From: Ensifer sesbaniae
GTDB taxonomy: Bacteria > Pseudomonadota > Alphaproteobacteria > Rhizobiales > Rhizobiaceae
Direction of reading: 5' to 3'
NCBI RefSeq assembly: GCF_013283665.1
Contig: NZ_JABEKU010000001.1
Location: forward strand, 2,046,001-2,110,000
Length of the DNA: 64,000 nucleotides
Both the position numbers and the translations under genes were made by a program. The notes below the pieces were generated by a model, which was not told the DNA's origin, ran no database searches, and was given only the letters and a program-made list of their open reading frames with translations. Shown here piece by piece: positions 27,101 to 36,836 of this stretch (position 1 is its first letter; each line of letters begins with the position of its first letter).

Positions 27101-27778
27101 ATGACCCATCCCATCCGCATTGCCCCGTCGATCCTGGCGGCCGATTTCTCCAAGCTCGGACAGGAAGTCCGCGATGTCGTCGATGCCGGCGCCGACTGGA
27201 TCCACCTCGACGTCATGGACGGTCATTTCGTGCCGAACATCACCTTCGGGCCCGATGTGATCAAGTCGCTGCGCCGCTACACCGACGCGACCTTCGATTG
27301 CCACCTGATGATTTCGCCGGCGGACCCGTTCCTCGAAGCCTTTGCGAAAGCCGGCTGCGATATCCTGACCGTGCATGCCGAAGCGGGCCCGCATCTTCAT
27401 CGCTCGCTGCAGACCGTTCGCTCGCTCGGCAAGAAGGCCGGCGTTTCGCTCAACCCGGCAACGCCGGAAAGCGCGATCGAATACGTGCTCGATCAGGTCG
27501 ATCTCATCCTCGTGATGACCGTCAACCCGGGCTTTGGCGGACAGAAGTTCATCGACGCCACGGCTGAGAAGATCCGCCGCATCAAGGCGATGATCGGCGA
27601 CCGGCCGATCGAGATCGAAGTCGATGGCGGCATCGCGCCCGATACGGCGGCCATTGCCACCGGCGCCGGCGCCAACGTCCTCGTTGCCGGTTCGGCGATC
27701 TTCAAGGGCGGCTCCGTCGAAGCCTATCGCGCGGCGATCGAGGCGATCCGTAAGCCGGCAGAGAAAGCCTATCGATGA
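27101..27778 (+). CDS. rpe: ribulose-phosphate 3-epimerase
   Basis: 225 aa TIM-barrel enzyme interconverting ribulose-5-phosphate and xylulose-5-phosphate in the pentose phosphate pathway. The motifs [10 protein letters not shown] at the start, [16 protein letters not shown] (about 33-48), [13 protein letters not shown] and EVDGGI contain the catalytic aspartates, metal-binding histidines and phosphate-binding loop. The length is standard. The gene overlaps the next by 4 nt (ATGA) and so leads a three-gene coupled set with a secreted DUF2259 protein and a membrane protein. Confidence 0.97.
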   Translation: MTHPIRIAPSILAADFSKLGQEVRDVVDAGADWIHLDVMDGHFVPNITFGPDVIKSLRRYTDATFDCHLMISPADPFLEAFAKAGCDILTVHAEAGPHLHRSLQTVRSLGKKAGVSLNPATPESAIEYVLDQVDLILVMTVNPGFGGQKFIDATAEKIRRIKAMIGDRPIEIEVDGGIAPDTAAIATGAGANVLVAGSAIFKGGSVEAYRAAIEAIRKPAEKAYR

Positions 27779-28518
27779 AGACACGCGCGGCAGTATCCGG
27801 CGTGCTTTTCGCGGGCGCTGCGGCCGTCGCAGCGCCGGCCTTAGCGGGCGATTATGCCGCGCTCCAGCCGATCGGCTTTTCGGCCGACGGCAATATCTTC
27901 GCCTTCGAGGAGTATGGTGTTCAGGATGGCTCCGGCTTTCCCTATTCGACCATCTACGTGATCGACACGCGCAACGACAGCTTCCTGCCTAGCGCGCCGG
28001 TGCGTGCCGTCGGCCGCGAGGATGGCAGTCCGCTCTCCAAGGCGCGTCATGAGGCCCGCCGCCGCGCGGCACCGTTGATCGACGCCTATCGCCTGGCCGA
28101 CGCACCCGGATTGCTCGCTGCCTTCAATCCGATCACCGAGGCGAACGCCGAGCCGCTGGGATTGACTTACGATTCCTTTGCGGCCGACGAAGGGTTCCGC
28201 GAGACCTATTCGGTGGCGCTCGAAGAGAAGACCTTCGAGCCGGAAGGCATCTGCAAGGATTTCCTCAAGGAAGTGAAGGGCTTTCGCCTGTCGATGACGA
28301 TGAAGGCGGGCACGCCGGCGACTGATGTCCTGCAGGACGATAACCGCATACCGGAGAGCCGCCGCTGCCCGACCGGCTACCAGGTCGGTGGCGCCGTCAC
28401 CCACAGGAATGACGACGGCTCCGAAACCCATGTCATCATGGTTCTCGTCAAGTCGCTCGGCTTCGAAGGCACGACCGATGGACGCTGGATCGCGATCCCT
28501 ACCCGGATCGCGAAATGA
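27775..28518 (+). CDS. DUF2259 secreted protein
   Basis: 247 aa with an N-terminal signal peptide ending near residue 24 (APALAG). The mature protein begins [28 protein letters not shown], a family signature of the DUF2259 group of predicted secreted proteins. Two cysteines (in EGICKDF and SRRCPTG) could form a disulfide. Function is unknown. It is translationally coupled by ATGA overlaps with rpe upstream and a membrane protein downstream. No enzymatic motif is seen. Confidence 0.82.
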   Translation: MKTRAAVSGVLFAGAAAVAAPALAGDYAALQPIGFSADGNIFAFEEYGVQDGSGFPYSTIYVIDTRNDSFLPSAPVRAVGREDGSPLSKARHEARRRAAPLIDAYRLADAPGLLAAFNPITEANAEPLGLTYDSFAADEGFRETYSVALEEKTFEPEGICKDFLKEVKGFRLSMTMKAGTPATDVLQDDNRIPESRRCPTGYQVGGAVTHRNDDGSETHVIMVLVKSLGFEGTTDGRWIAIPTRIAK

Positions 28519-29072
28519 ACGACGCGGCCGCCGGCGTCGAGGCAAAAGCAGATCTGGTGCCGCACGGCGCCCTGCAGCGCGGCCGGCTCGCACAATCCCT
28601 TCCGACAATGCGGGAGCTTCTCATCGGTGCGCCGCTCTGGGGCGGCGCGATGATGCTTTCGGCCTGGTGCGGGCTCTGGCTTCGTGAGCGTGCTCTCACG
28701 TTTCATCTGTCCGAACTGCTTCTGATCTTTGGCTCCGGGGCGCTTCTGGCCTGGGCGCCATCGCTGTTGCTCGCCCGATTGGCAGCCCTGGGCCGCGGGC
28801 CCGAAACACGTTTTGCGGCCTACCTCTTCTTCCTTTCGCTCGGAACCGTCGCGATGACGGCAATGCTCTACGCCCTCGACTACCGGCAGTTCTACGCCCA
28901 GTGGCATGCGCCTGCCGGCAGCAGGACCTGGTTTTTCCAGTTCGCCTTCACCTCGCTCATCGCTTTCTACCAGTTTCTGGTGCTCGGGCTTCGCCTCTAT
29001 CTGCCCATCGGCGGTGCTATACTCGTCGGCGTCAGCCTGTGGCTGGCAAAAGGCCGGCGCCAATGGCGTTGA
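28515..29072 (+). CDS. multi-pass membrane protein of unknown function
   Basis: 185 aa, not recognised as any named family. About five hydrophobic segments are visible, near 36-56, 66-88, 101-121, 140-160 and 161-178, with a 30-residue hydrophilic N-terminus and a basic C-terminus. The ATG overlaps the stop codon of the DUF2259 gene, so it is the third gene of a coupled set starting with rpe. No conserved catalytic motif can be seen. The partner relationship with the secreted protein is suggested only by the coupling. Confidence 0.7.
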   Translation: MNDAAAGVEAKADLVPHGALQRGRLAQSLPTMRELLIGAPLWGGAMMLSAWCGLWLRERALTFHLSELLLIFGSGALLAWAPSLLLARLAALGRGPETRFAAYLFFLSLGTVAMTAMLYALDYRQFYAQWHAPAGSRTWFFQFAFTSLIAFYQFLVLGLRLYLPIGGAILVGVSLWLAKGRRQWR

Positions 29073-29134
29073 GCTTCACGGCTATCTTTGCTAGAGGCAC
29101 GGCCATCCTCCACTGACGACGAAAGCTAAAGCCC

Positions 29135-30436
29135 ATGATCCCGCGCTACTCCCGTCCGGAAATGGTGGCCATCTGGTCGCCGGAAACCAAGTTCCGCATC
29201 TGGTTCGAGATCGAGGCCCATGCCTGCGATGCGCTTGCCGAAATCGGCGTGATCCCGAAGGATGCCGCCCGCACGATCTGGGAAAAGGGCGGCGCTGCCA
29301 CCTTCGACGTCGCGCGCATCGACGAGATCGAAGCCGTCACCAAGCATGACGTCATCGCCTTCCTGACGCACCTTGCCGAATTCGTCGGCCCGGACAGCCG
29401 CTTCATCCACCAGGGCATGACGTCGTCCGACGTGCTCGACACCTGCTTCAACGTGCAGCTCGTCCGCGCGACCGATCTGCTGCTTGCGGACCTCGACAAG
29501 CTGCTCGAAGCGCTGAAGCGCCGCGCCTTCGAACACAAGGACACGGTGACGATCGGCCGCTCGCACGGCATCCATGCCGAGCCAACCACCTTCGGCGTCA
29601 AGCTGGCGCTTGCCTATGCCGAGTTCGACCGCTGCAAGCAGCGCCTGCTGGCCGCGCGCGAGGAAGTCGCCACCTGCGCGATCTCCGGCGCCGTCGGCAC
29701 CTTCGCCAACATCGACCCGCGCGTGGAAGAACACGTCGCCAAGGCGCTCGGCCTGAAGCCGGAACCGGTTTCGACCCAGGTCATCCCGCGCGACCGTCAT
29801 GCCATGTACTTCGCGACCCTCGGCGTCATCGCCTCGTCGATCGAGCGCCTGGCGACGGAAATCCGTCACCTGCAGCGCACCGAGGTCCTCGAAGCCGAAG
29901 AGTATTTCTCGCCGGGCCAGAAGGGTTCGTCGGCAATGCCGCACAAGCGTAACCCGGTTCTGACCGAGAACCTGACGGGCCTTGCCCGCATGGTCCGCGC
30001 CTTCTCGGTACCCGCCATGGAAAACGTTGCCCTCTGGCACGAGCGTGACATTTCGCATTCGTCCGTCGAGCGCATGATCGGACCGGACGCGACGGTGACG
30101 CTCGACTTCGCGCTCGCTCGCCTGACCGGCGTGATCGACAAGCTGCTCGTCTACCCCGAGAACATGATCAAGAACATGAACAAGTTCCGCGGTCTCGTGC
30201 ATTCGCAGCGCGTGCTGCTGGCGCTGACCCAGGCCGGCGTTTCGCGTGAGGATGCCTACCGCCTCGTGCAGCGCAACGCCATGAAGGTCTGGGAACAGGG
30301 CAAGGACTTCCTCGAAGAACTGCTGGCCGATACGGAAGTCCGCGCAGCGCTTTCCGAGGAAGACATCCGCGAGAAGTTCGATCTCGGGTACCACACCAAG
30401 CACGTCGACACGATTTTCAAGCGTGTCTTCGGCTGA
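29135..30436 (+). CDS. purB: adenylosuccinate lyase
   Basis: 433 aa. Cleaves SAICAR and adenylosuccinate with release of fumarate in purine synthesis. The fumarase/lyase superfamily signature GSSAMPHKRNP lies at about 264-274 with the catalytic serine in its flexible loop, and TSSDVLDT around 93-100 carries substrate contacts. The length matches the bacterial short form. The gene stands alone, 62 nt after the membrane-protein gene, and ends at a strong hairpin terminator. It is part of the scattered purine set in this window (purB, purC-purS-kptA-purQ, purL). Confidence 0.97.
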   Translation: MIPRYSRPEMVAIWSPETKFRIWFEIEAHACDALAEIGVIPKDAARTIWEKGGAATFDVARIDEIEAVTKHDVIAFLTHLAEFVGPDSRFIHQGMTSSDVLDTCFNVQLVRATDLLLADLDKLLEALKRRAFEHKDTVTIGRSHGIHAEPTTFGVKLALAYAEFDRCKQRLLAAREEVATCAISGAVGTFANIDPRVEEHVAKALGLKPEPVSTQVIPRDRHAMYFATLGVIASSIERLATEIRHLQRTEVLEAEEYFSPGQKGSSAMPHKRNPVLTENLTGLARMVRAFSVPAMENVALWHERDISHSSVERMIGPDATVTLDFALARLTGVIDKLLVYPENMIKNMNKFRGLVHSQRVLLALTQAGVSREDAYRLVQRNAMKVWEQGKDFLEELLADTEVRAALSEEDIREKFDLGYHTKHVDTIFKRVFG

Positions 30437-30480
30437 GCCTGACAACGTGCGGGTCACGCGCCCGCGTTGCGTCTCATGAA

Positions 30481-30527
30481 TATGCCCGCATTTGGCGCAG
30501 ATCGCTCAAATGCGGGCATTTCTTTTA
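30481..30527 (+). terminator. purB terminator
   Basis: A 12-bp perfect stem ATGCCCGCATTT/AAATGCGGGCAT with a 14-nt loop, followed by TTTCTTTT, 44 nt after the purB stop codon. Confidence 0.9.
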
Positions 30528-30560
30528 GCGCGATGTTCAGTGATCGCGTGCGACGATCTA

Positions 30561-30664
30561 CTGCATGTCTCCTTAAATCGACCTCGATTTGGGGACGAAG
30601 ACATGCAGCAAATTAAAGTGCTACAGCGACCTTTGCGCGTCTGATAAGACGCGCGGCGCTGTAG
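30561..30664 (-). repeat. RIME-type mosaic element, copy D
   Basis: Reverse orientation relative to copy B. Both palindromes are well kept: CTGCATGTCTCCTTAAATC ... ACATGCAG, then CTACAGCG ... CGCGTCTGATAAGACGCG ... GCTGTAG. It lies just downstream of the purB terminator and 27 nt before the PilZ gene. Confidence 0.88.
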
Positions 30665-30691
30665 GCCGGTCAATTCAGGTTCGGGGAACAC

Positions 30692-30997
30692 ATGGCCTAC
30701 AAGGACAGCACGGAGCGTACGGGGGTACGCACACAGACCAAGATCACCGGCATGGTCACCTGCAAGACCGGGTCAAGCAACGGCGTCGTCAAGGACCTTT
30801 CGGACGAAGGCATCTGCTTCCAGCTCTATTTCGACATCGGCGCCAGAACCGGACAGGAAGTGACGATCCGGAGCGAAGAACTGGGCTTCCTGACCGGCAT
30901 GGTGCGCTGGTGCCGCGGCGACAGGATCGGCATCAAGCTCAATCTGTCGTCCAACACGGCGGCCCAGATATCGTCCTATTACAAGCACTTTCGCTAG
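30692..30997 (+). CDS. PilZ domain c-di-GMP-binding protein
   Basis: 101 aa consisting of one PilZ domain. The two c-di-GMP-binding motifs are present: RTGVR (RxxxR) at 9-13 and DLSDEG (D/NxSxxG) near 35-40. It is likely a small free-standing receptor that passes the second-messenger signal to a partner; motility and polysaccharide export are typical targets, but none is shown here. GGGGAA precedes the ATG. The gene is monocistronic, bounded by a RIME upstream and a terminator downstream. Two c-di-GMP enzymes are encoded elsewhere in the window. Confidence 0.85.
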   Translation: MAYKDSTERTGVRTQTKITGMVTCKTGSSNGVVKDLSDEGICFQLYFDIGARTGQEVTIRSEELGFLTGMVRWCRGDRIGIKLNLSSNTAAQISSYYKHFR

Positions 30998-31019
30998 ACC
31001 GGTCGACGCCGACACCGTC

Positions 31020-31055
31020 AAGCGCCGCAAGTCAATTGACCTGCGGCGCTTTTCG
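31020..31055 (+). terminator. terminator after the PilZ gene
   Basis: A 15-bp stem with one mismatch (AAGCGCCGCAAGTCA against TGACCTGCGGCGCTT), followed by TTTCGCTTT. It sits between the convergent PilZ and DUF2189 genes. Confidence 0.8.
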
Positions 31056-31096
31056 CTTTGAGAGGTCGCGCCGATCTTCGCCGGGCGGCGCCAGGC

Positions 31097-31912
31097 CTAT
31101 CGTGTACGGGGGCGCGGACCGGGTTCCACAATCTTGCGATAGAGATGCCATGTGGCATGGCCGAAGATCGGCATGATGACGGCGAGGCCGACGAAGATCG
31201 GGATCGATCCGATCACCAGGCCAGCCGCGATGATGAAGCCCCAGAGCGCAACGGGTACCGGATTGACCAGGGTCGCGCGGATCGATGTCTCGACTGCCGC
31301 GACCGCGCCGACGTCACGATCGATCAGCAACGGGAAGGATACGACCGTCGTCGACAGCACGATGACGGCGAAGACGAAGCCGACGGCATTGCCGACGAGG
31401 ATCAGGTTCCAACCCTGCTCGGTACCGATGATGCCATTCCAGAAGGCGGTGATCGAAGCCGGCGGTTCGGCTCCGAAGATTTGTACGTAGAGCGCCTGGG
31501 CTACCAGCAGCCAGAGGATGAAGACCACGAAGAGCATGGCAGCGACGGCCATGATCGATGGCAAGGCCGGGGAGCGATGCAGGCGAAGCGCATGCGGCCA
31601 TGAATAGTCCATACCGAGTTCACGCCGTCGGCTGATCTCGTAAAGGCCGATCGCCGCGATGGGGCCTATGAGGGCAAAGCCCGAGACCAGCGGATAAAGC
31701 AGCGGCAACATGTTCGCGCCGGCGCTCCAGGTGATCAGCACGACGCCGGCAATCGGGTAAATCAGGCAAAGGAAGACGTAATGCGACGGCTTCTCGCGAA
31801 AATCGTCAAATCCGAGACGCAGGGCGTCGAACACATCCGAGACGCCGATCTTTTTTATCCCGGGGTGGGCGACACTCGCGTCCGGCCCCGACAGAACATG
31901 GAATGTTGTCAT
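31097..31912 (-). CDS. DUF2189 multi-pass inner-membrane protein
   Basis: 271 aa. Matches the DUF2189 family: a start of about 40 hydrophilic residues, then roughly six hydrophobic helices, with family segments FDDFREKPSHYVFLCLIYP and PIFGHATWHLYRK. Its function is unknown; homologues are often called predicted integral membrane proteins. GAGGAG lies before the ATG. It ends close to the PilZ terminator and is transcribed alone. The C-terminal tail is basic (GPRPRTR). Confidence 0.85.
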   Translation of the reverse strand: MTTFHVLSGPDASVAHPGIKKIGVSDVFDALRLGFDDFREKPSHYVFLCLIYPIAGVVLITWSAGANMLPLLYPLVSGFALIGPIAAIGLYEISRRRELGMDYSWPHALRLHRSPALPSIMAVAAMLFVVFILWLLVAQALYVQIFGAEPPASITAFWNGIIGTEQGWNLILVGNAVGFVFAVIVLSTTVVSFPLLIDRDVGAVAAVETSIRATLVNPVPVALWGFIIAAGLVIGSIPIFVGLAVIMPIFGHATWHLYRKIVEPGPRPRTR

Positions 31913-32113
31913 GGCTCACACTCCTCAACGAACCCGAGCGGCCACGGAACAGCGATGCGACGAAACAAAGTCGCACCAACCGCGACCGTCACGCCGATTA
32001 TACAGAAAATGAAGGCGCTGTCGCCTGCCGCATGTTTCATTGGATCGTCGCCGATTTCGGAGAAAACATGCATCACTTCCGAAATCTTGCCGCGACCATA
32101 GCGCCTCTCAAGT

Positions 32114-32133
32114 GGCCCGCGGCGCCGCGGGCC
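32114..32133. other. perfect 20-bp GC palindrome
   Basis: GGCCCGCGGC followed directly by its reverse complement, 38 nt upstream of the hydrolase start codon in the 259-nt region between two divergent genes. It could form a cruciform or a protein site. A CTTGAC hexamer follows it without a good -10. Confidence 0.45.
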
Positions 32134-32171
32134 TTGACTTCGGCCGCTTTCAGCGCCACATCGCGGCGATC

Positions 32172-32726
32172 ATGAAAGTATCCGACGCCCATATCCTCAT
32201 CGTCCCTGGCTATACCAACTCCGGACCGGAGCACTGGCAGACCCGCTGGGAGCGCAAGATGTCCACCGCGCGCCGCGTCGAGCAGGCCGAGTGGGCAAAG
32301 CCCGTGCGCGAAGATTGGGTGGCGCGCATGGTCGAAGAGGTCAACGCCGCCGAGAAGCCGGTCGTCATCGTCGCCCATTCGCTTGGCGTCGCGACTGCGG
32401 TGCACGCCCTGCCCCATATCAACAAGCCGATCGCCGGCGCCTTCCTCGTCGCGCCACCGGACGTGGCCAATCCGACGATCCGCCCGAAACATCTGATGAC
32501 GTTCGGCCCCTATCCGCGTGATCCCTTGCCGTTCCCGTCGCTGATGGTCGCGAGCCGCAACGATCCTTTCGGCTCCTACGATCACGCCGACGACATTGCC
32601 AACGCCTGGGGTTCGCTGCTCGTCGACGCCGGCGAATCCGGCCATATCAACACCGAGTCCGGACATGGTCCCTGGCCGGAAGGCACGATGGTGTTCGCCC
32701 AGTTCCTGAGCCGCCTGAAGCCCTGA
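32172..32726 (+). CDS. RBBP9/YdeN-type serine hydrolase
   Basis: 184 aa alpha/beta hydrolase of the RBBP9/YdeN family. The start IVPGYTNSGPEHWQTRWE is a strong family signature, the nucleophile lies in AHSLG (about 71-75), and SRNDPFGS supplies the acid and GESGHINTESGHGPWPEG the histidine. Physiological substrate unknown. The ATG at 32172 was chosen because the family begins a few residues before VPGYT; the open frame upstream has no similarity. The ribosome site is poor. Confidence 0.88.
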   Translation: MKVSDAHILIVPGYTNSGPEHWQTRWERKMSTARRVEQAEWAKPVREDWVARMVEEVNAAEKPVVIVAHSLGVATAVHALPHINKPIAGAFLVAPPDVANPTIRPKHLMTFGPYPRDPLPFPSLMVASRNDPFGSYDHADDIANAWGSLLVDAGESGHINTESGHGPWPEGTMVFAQFLSRLKP

Positions 32727-32921
32727 CCCTTCGGCGAGCTGGTTGATGGCCCCTTAATCCTGCAACTTCCCGTTAATCCGACGTTCATTGTCCGCCGTCA
32801 TCATCGGTCGGCATGGCAGCGCGACTCGTCCTCGAAGGGGCGTCGAGCGCTGTAGAATCTTGATTTGCAGCCTGATTTCCGGCCCTCAGTGCCTTGGAAT
32901 TTGCGGCCGCAAACGCTGGAT

Positions 32922-35465
32922 ATGGGATACGTGGCCGTCAACGAAGGTCTCACCAAAGGTGCGCGTGGTGCGCCGGCAAATTTGGATGTCCTCACGCAGG
33001 CCGCCCTGGAGCGCTTGCCGGCCGGGGCAATCATTGCCAATGATCTGGGCCGGATCATAACGACCAATGCGCGCGCCGGTGAATTGCTGCTAAGGACGCC
33101 AGCTTCGCTGCGGAGAGCCCTCCTCGGAGATCTCGTCCTGGATGAAGACCAGCCCCTGTTGCCGGGCCGGGATAGATTGCCGCCGGCGGCTACGTCGTGC
33201 ACGACGCTCCGCTTCGAAAGCCTCTCCGGCCCCTTGCCGATGCTCGTCTCCTGGTCGCCGGTGTCTTTCGCCGAACAGGACGCCTTTTTCCTGCTGATGC
33301 TCCCGGTCCAAGATCTCGTCGACGAAATCGCCGGTCTGCGCAATGACGAAACCCGCTGGAAATATGCGCTCGACAGCGCGCTTGAAGGCGTCTGGGACCA
33401 CGACTTCGAAACCGGTAACCTGTTTTACTCCACCACCTGGAAGCGGCTCCGTGGCCTGCCTGACGATGCCGAGGTCGACGGGACCCTTGAGACGTGGATC
33501 CAGAACGTCCATCCCGACGACCGCGCGCATGTGCGGGCCGCAATCGAGCGGCAGGATTCCGGCGAGGCTGTATTCAACACCTTCGAGTACCGCGAGCGCC
33601 ACGCGGACGGGCATTGGGTTTGGATCGAGAGCCGCGGTGCGTCCGTTGGCTATTGGCCGGATGGCCGGCCCAGCCGCATCATCGGCACCGACACGGACAT
33701 TACCGCCCGCAAGGAGGCGGAGGCGCGGCTCGAAGAGGTCTCGCGCCGCCTGAGACTCGCGCTCGACGTCTCGAAGATCGGCGTGTTCGACTTCAACCTC
33801 GACGCTGAGCGTGATGACTGGGACGAGCGCATGTTCGAGATCTACGGCCTCGATCCAAGCGACGGTCCGCCGAACTCCGAGGCTTGGGAAAACATGCTGC
33901 ATCCCGACGACCGCGACAAGGCCATCGCCCGGACGATCGAAGGGATCGCCTCCGGCAAGCCCTACAGCAATGCCTTTCGAATCGTGCGGCCGGACGGCTC
34001 GATCCGGCATATCCGCTCCAATGCCGCGACCTATGTCGATCATCGCGGCACGCGAAAGCTCATCGGGGCGAATTGGGATGTCACCGAAGACGTCGCCTTG
34101 CAGGAGGAGTTGCGCCAGGCTCAGGCCTCCGCCGAGGCGCGCAACCGCGAGCTCGAGCAGGCGCGGGTCAGGATCGAATACAACGCCCTGCATGACTATC
34201 TGACGGATCTGCCCAACCGGCGCTACCTCGATCAGATGCTGGCGGAGAATGTCGCGGTCAACGCCATCCTGCATATCGATCTCGATCGTTTCAAGCAGAT
34301 CAACGACACACTCGGGCACCAGGCCGGCGATGCCATGCTGAGCCACGCGGCAGCCATCCTTCGCGCGCATGCCCGACACGACGATTTCATTGCCCGGATC
34401 GGCGGCGACGAATTCGTCATTCTATGCCGCGGGGGACGAAACCTGCCGCAGCTCTCCGAACTCGCCGAGCGCATCGTCCACGCCTTCCGTCGCCCCATTC
34501 CCTATGAGGGCCAGCTCTGCCGCCTGGGCGCAAGCATCGGCATCGCCTGGAAAGGGCACGACGATTTCGATGCGAAGCAATTGTTGATGAATGCCGACAT
34601 CGCGCTCTACCGGGCAAAGAGCCTCGGCCGCGACCGCGTCGAGGTCTTCTCCGAGCAGATCCAGACACAGATCCTGACGGCCAAGCGGATTGGCGACGAC
34701 ATCCGCCTGGCGATCGAGGAAGGGCAGTTCACGGTTTACTATCAGCCGCAGTTCGATGCGACTTCGCTCGAGATCACCGGCGTCGAGGCGCTGGTGCGGT
34801 GGAACCATCCGGAGCGCGGCGTGCTCGCGCCCTTCCACTTCCTGAAGGTCGCGGAGGAGATCAATGTCCTGCCGGCGATCGACCGCAAGGTCGTGGAGCT
34901 TGCCTATGCCGATTTTCAGTCGTGGCGGCAGGCCGGCTTCGCCATTCCCAAGATCTCAGTCAACATGTCGTCGCCACGCCTGCGCGATCCCGGCCTGATC
35001 GCCGACCTGCGGGATCTGCGGATTCCGCCTGGCGTCCTCTCGTTCGAATTGCTCGAATCCATCTTCCTCGACGATCCGGAGGATGAAATCGCCGAGACGA
35101 TCTCGGCCCTCGGCGCTCTTGGCATCGAGGTGGAGATCGACGACTTCGGCACCGGGCACGCCTCGATCATCGGCCTGCTCAACCTCAACCCGGCGCGGCT
35201 CAAGATCGACCGGGCGCTGGTCGGGCCGATCACGGAGAGTGCGAAACAGGCCAAGCTCGTCCGCGCAATCATCGACATTGGCCATTCGCTCAACATCGAG
35301 GTCGTCGGGGAAGGCGTCGAGACCTGGGAGCATGCGGCAATGCTGCGCGATCTCGGCTGCGATGTGCTGCAGGGTTATGCGCTGGCCCGGCCGATGGACC
35401 GGCTGGAACTCGAGCGGCGCCTGCGGCGCGGATGGAAGCCGATCTTCGGCAAAGCCGACAGGTAG
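32922..35465 (+). CDS. PAS-PAS-GGDEF-EAL c-di-GMP turnover protein
   Basis: 847 aa from the ATG at 32922 (a TTG 19 codons earlier is an alternative). No membrane segment is seen. Two PAS/PAC sensor repeats cover about 145-390 (GTDTDITARK and GANWDVTED ends), then GGDEF (494-498) preceded by the RxxD inhibition site RHDD, then an EAL domain with EAL at 622-624. The EAL catalytic set VNMS, ELLES, DDFGTG (740-745), KIDR and GEGVET is intact, so phosphodiesterase activity is likely. The cyclase site also looks intact, making it potentially bifunctional. PAS domains probably set the balance; the ligand is unknown. Confidence 0.9.
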   Translation: MGYVAVNEGLTKGARGAPANLDVLTQAALERLPAGAIIANDLGRIITTNARAGELLLRTPASLRRALLGDLVLDEDQPLLPGRDRLPPAATSCTTLRFESLSGPLPMLVSWSPVSFAEQDAFFLLMLPVQDLVDEIAGLRNDETRWKYALDSALEGVWDHDFETGNLFYSTTWKRLRGLPDDAEVDGTLETWIQNVHPDDRAHVRAAIERQDSGEAVFNTFEYRERHADGHWVWIESRGASVGYWPDGRPSRIIGTDTDITARKEAEARLEEVSRRLRLALDVSKIGVFDFNLDAERDDWDERMFEIYGLDPSDGPPNSEAWENMLHPDDRDKAIARTIEGIASGKPYSNAFRIVRPDGSIRHIRSNAATYVDHRGTRKLIGANWDVTEDVALQEELRQAQASAEARNRELEQARVRIEYNALHDYLTDLPNRRYLDQMLAENVAVNAILHIDLDRFKQINDTLGHQAGDAMLSHAAAILRAHARHDDFIARIGGDEFVILCRGGRNLPQLSELAERIVHAFRRPIPYEGQLCRLGASIGIAWKGHDDFDAKQLLMNADIALYRAKSLGRDRVEVFSEQIQTQILTAKRIGDDIRLAIEEGQFTVYYQPQFDATSLEITGVEALVRWNHPERGVLAPFHFLKVAEEINVLPAIDRKVVELAYADFQSWRQAGFAIPKISVNMSSPRLRDPGLIADLRDLRIPPGVLSFELLESIFLDDPEDEIAETISALGALGIEVEIDDFGTGHASIIGLLNLNPARLKIDRALVGPITESAKQAKLVRAIIDIGHSLNIEVVGEGVETWEHAAMLRDLGCDVLQGYALARPMDRLELERRLRRGWKPIFGKADR

Positions 35466-35508
35466 CCCGGCCCGATGGCCGGGCGGTCGCCGCGAGCGTG
35501 CTCGTCTA

Positions 35509-35823
35509 TCAGCTGTTCTGTATCTGCTGGATCGCTTCGGCGAGAAGCTCGAGCATGCGCTTGCGGATTTGCTCTTCCGTTTGGGCAACCCCCGCGGCAT
35601 CAAAATCCGCCTTGAGCTTGCGGATGATCTCTTCATGACCGGCACGCTCGAAGTCAGCGGTCACCACCTCCGCGGCATAGGCTTCGGCATCGGGCTTGCC
35701 GAGCAGGCCGGCAGCCCAGAGACCAAGCAGTCTGTTGCGGCGCGCCTCAGCTTTGAACTTCTGTTCTTCGTCCAGCGCAAACTTCGCTTCAAAGGCTTTT
35801 TCGCGATCCTGGATAGTGGTCAT
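35509..35823 (-). CDS. DUF1476 protein, F1-ATPase inhibitor subunit zeta
   Basis: 104 aa, matching the DUF1476 family (MTTIQDREKAFEAKFALDEE start, NRLLGLWAAGLLG centre). In Paracoccus this protein, the zeta subunit, binds the F1 part of ATP synthase and blocks ATP hydrolysis through its N-terminal inhibitory segment. The same role here is inferred from the family. AAGGAGA precedes the ATG. It is divergent from purC and shares a 231-nt promoter region with it; no ATP synthase genes are in the window. Confidence 0.9.
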   Translation of the reverse strand: MTTIQDREKAFEAKFALDEEQKFKAEARRNRLLGLWAAGLLGKPDAEAYAAEVVTADFERAGHEEIIRKLKADFDAAGVAQTEEQIRKRMLELLAEAIQQIQNS

Positions 35824-36054
35824 CGATTGATCTCCTTGAGAATTCGGTGCCTTGAACAGTTATCGCCATAACCAAAATGGAGGTCAAACTGAATTGCGTC
35901 GTTTTCGGGTTTCGCGACTTTCATGCTACCCTCTGCAAATCAGGGGGACGGAAAAGATACGCCGATTGTGAAATCCGTTCTTTTCAGCTATGGACCCCGG
36001 GAGATATTCCACGAGCGCGACCCAAGAGCGCCAACAACCACAGAGACAGAATCC

Positions 36055-36819
36055 ATGAATCGTCGCCGCCGTATCTACGAGGGCAAGGCCAAGATCCTCT
36101 ATGAGGGTCCGGAGCCGGGCACGCTCATCCAGTTCTTCAAGGACGACGCGACCGCCTTCAACAAGAAAAAACATGACGTCATCGACGGCAAGGGCGTGCT
36201 GAACAACCGCATTTCCGAGTACATCTTCACGCATCTCAACAAGATCGGCATCCCGACGCACTTCATCCGCCGCCTCAATATGCGCGAGCAGTTGATCAAG
36301 GAAGTCGAGATCATCCCGCTCGAAATCGTCGTGCGCAACGTCGCCGCCGGCTCGCTGGCCAAGCGCCTCGGCATCGAGGAAGGCACCGTCCTGCCCCGCT
36401 CGATCATCGAGTTCTACTATAAGGCCGACGCGCTCGATGATCCGATGGTCTCCGAAGAGCACATCACCGCCTTCGGCTGGGCAAGCCCCCAGGAACTCGA
36501 CGACATCATGGCGCTTGCCATCCGCATCAACGACTTCCTTTCGGGCCTGTTCCTGGGCGTCGGCATCCAGCTCGTCGATTTCAAGATCGAGTGCGGCCGC
36601 CTGTTCGAGGGCGACATGATGCGTATCGTGCTGGCCGACGAGATCTCGCCGGATAGCTGCCGGCTCTGGGACATCGAGACTCGCGAGAAGCTCGACAAGG
36701 ACCGCTTCCGCCGCGACCTCGGCGGCCTCGTCGAGGCCTACCAGGAAGTCGCCCGCCGTCTCGGCATCATGAACGAGAACGAACCTGTGCGCGGCACCGG
36801 TCCGGTTCTGGTGAAATAA
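36055..36819 (+). CDS. purC: SAICAR synthetase
   Basis: 254 aa. Joins aspartate to CAIR using ATP in purine synthesis. The start [18 protein letters not shown] and the motifs [23 protein letters not shown] and [10 protein letters not shown] cover the ATP and substrate sites. The frame is open 44 codons further upstream, but that part is unlike the family and 254 aa is the usual alphaproteobacterial length. First gene of purC-purS-kptA-purQ; purS follows after 17 nt. Confidence 0.97.
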   Translation: MNRRRRIYEGKAKILYEGPEPGTLIQFFKDDATAFNKKKHDVIDGKGVLNNRISEYIFTHLNKIGIPTHFIRRLNMREQLIKEVEIIPLEIVVRNVAAGSLAKRLGIEEGTVLPRSIIEFYYKADALDDPMVSEEHITAFGWASPQELDDIMALAIRINDFLSGLFLGVGIQLVDFKIECGRLFEGDMMRIVLADEISPDSCRLWDIETREKLDKDRFRRDLGGLVEAYQEVARRLGIMNENEPVRGTGPVLVK

Positions 36820-36836
36820 CTTCGGGGAAAATCAAA

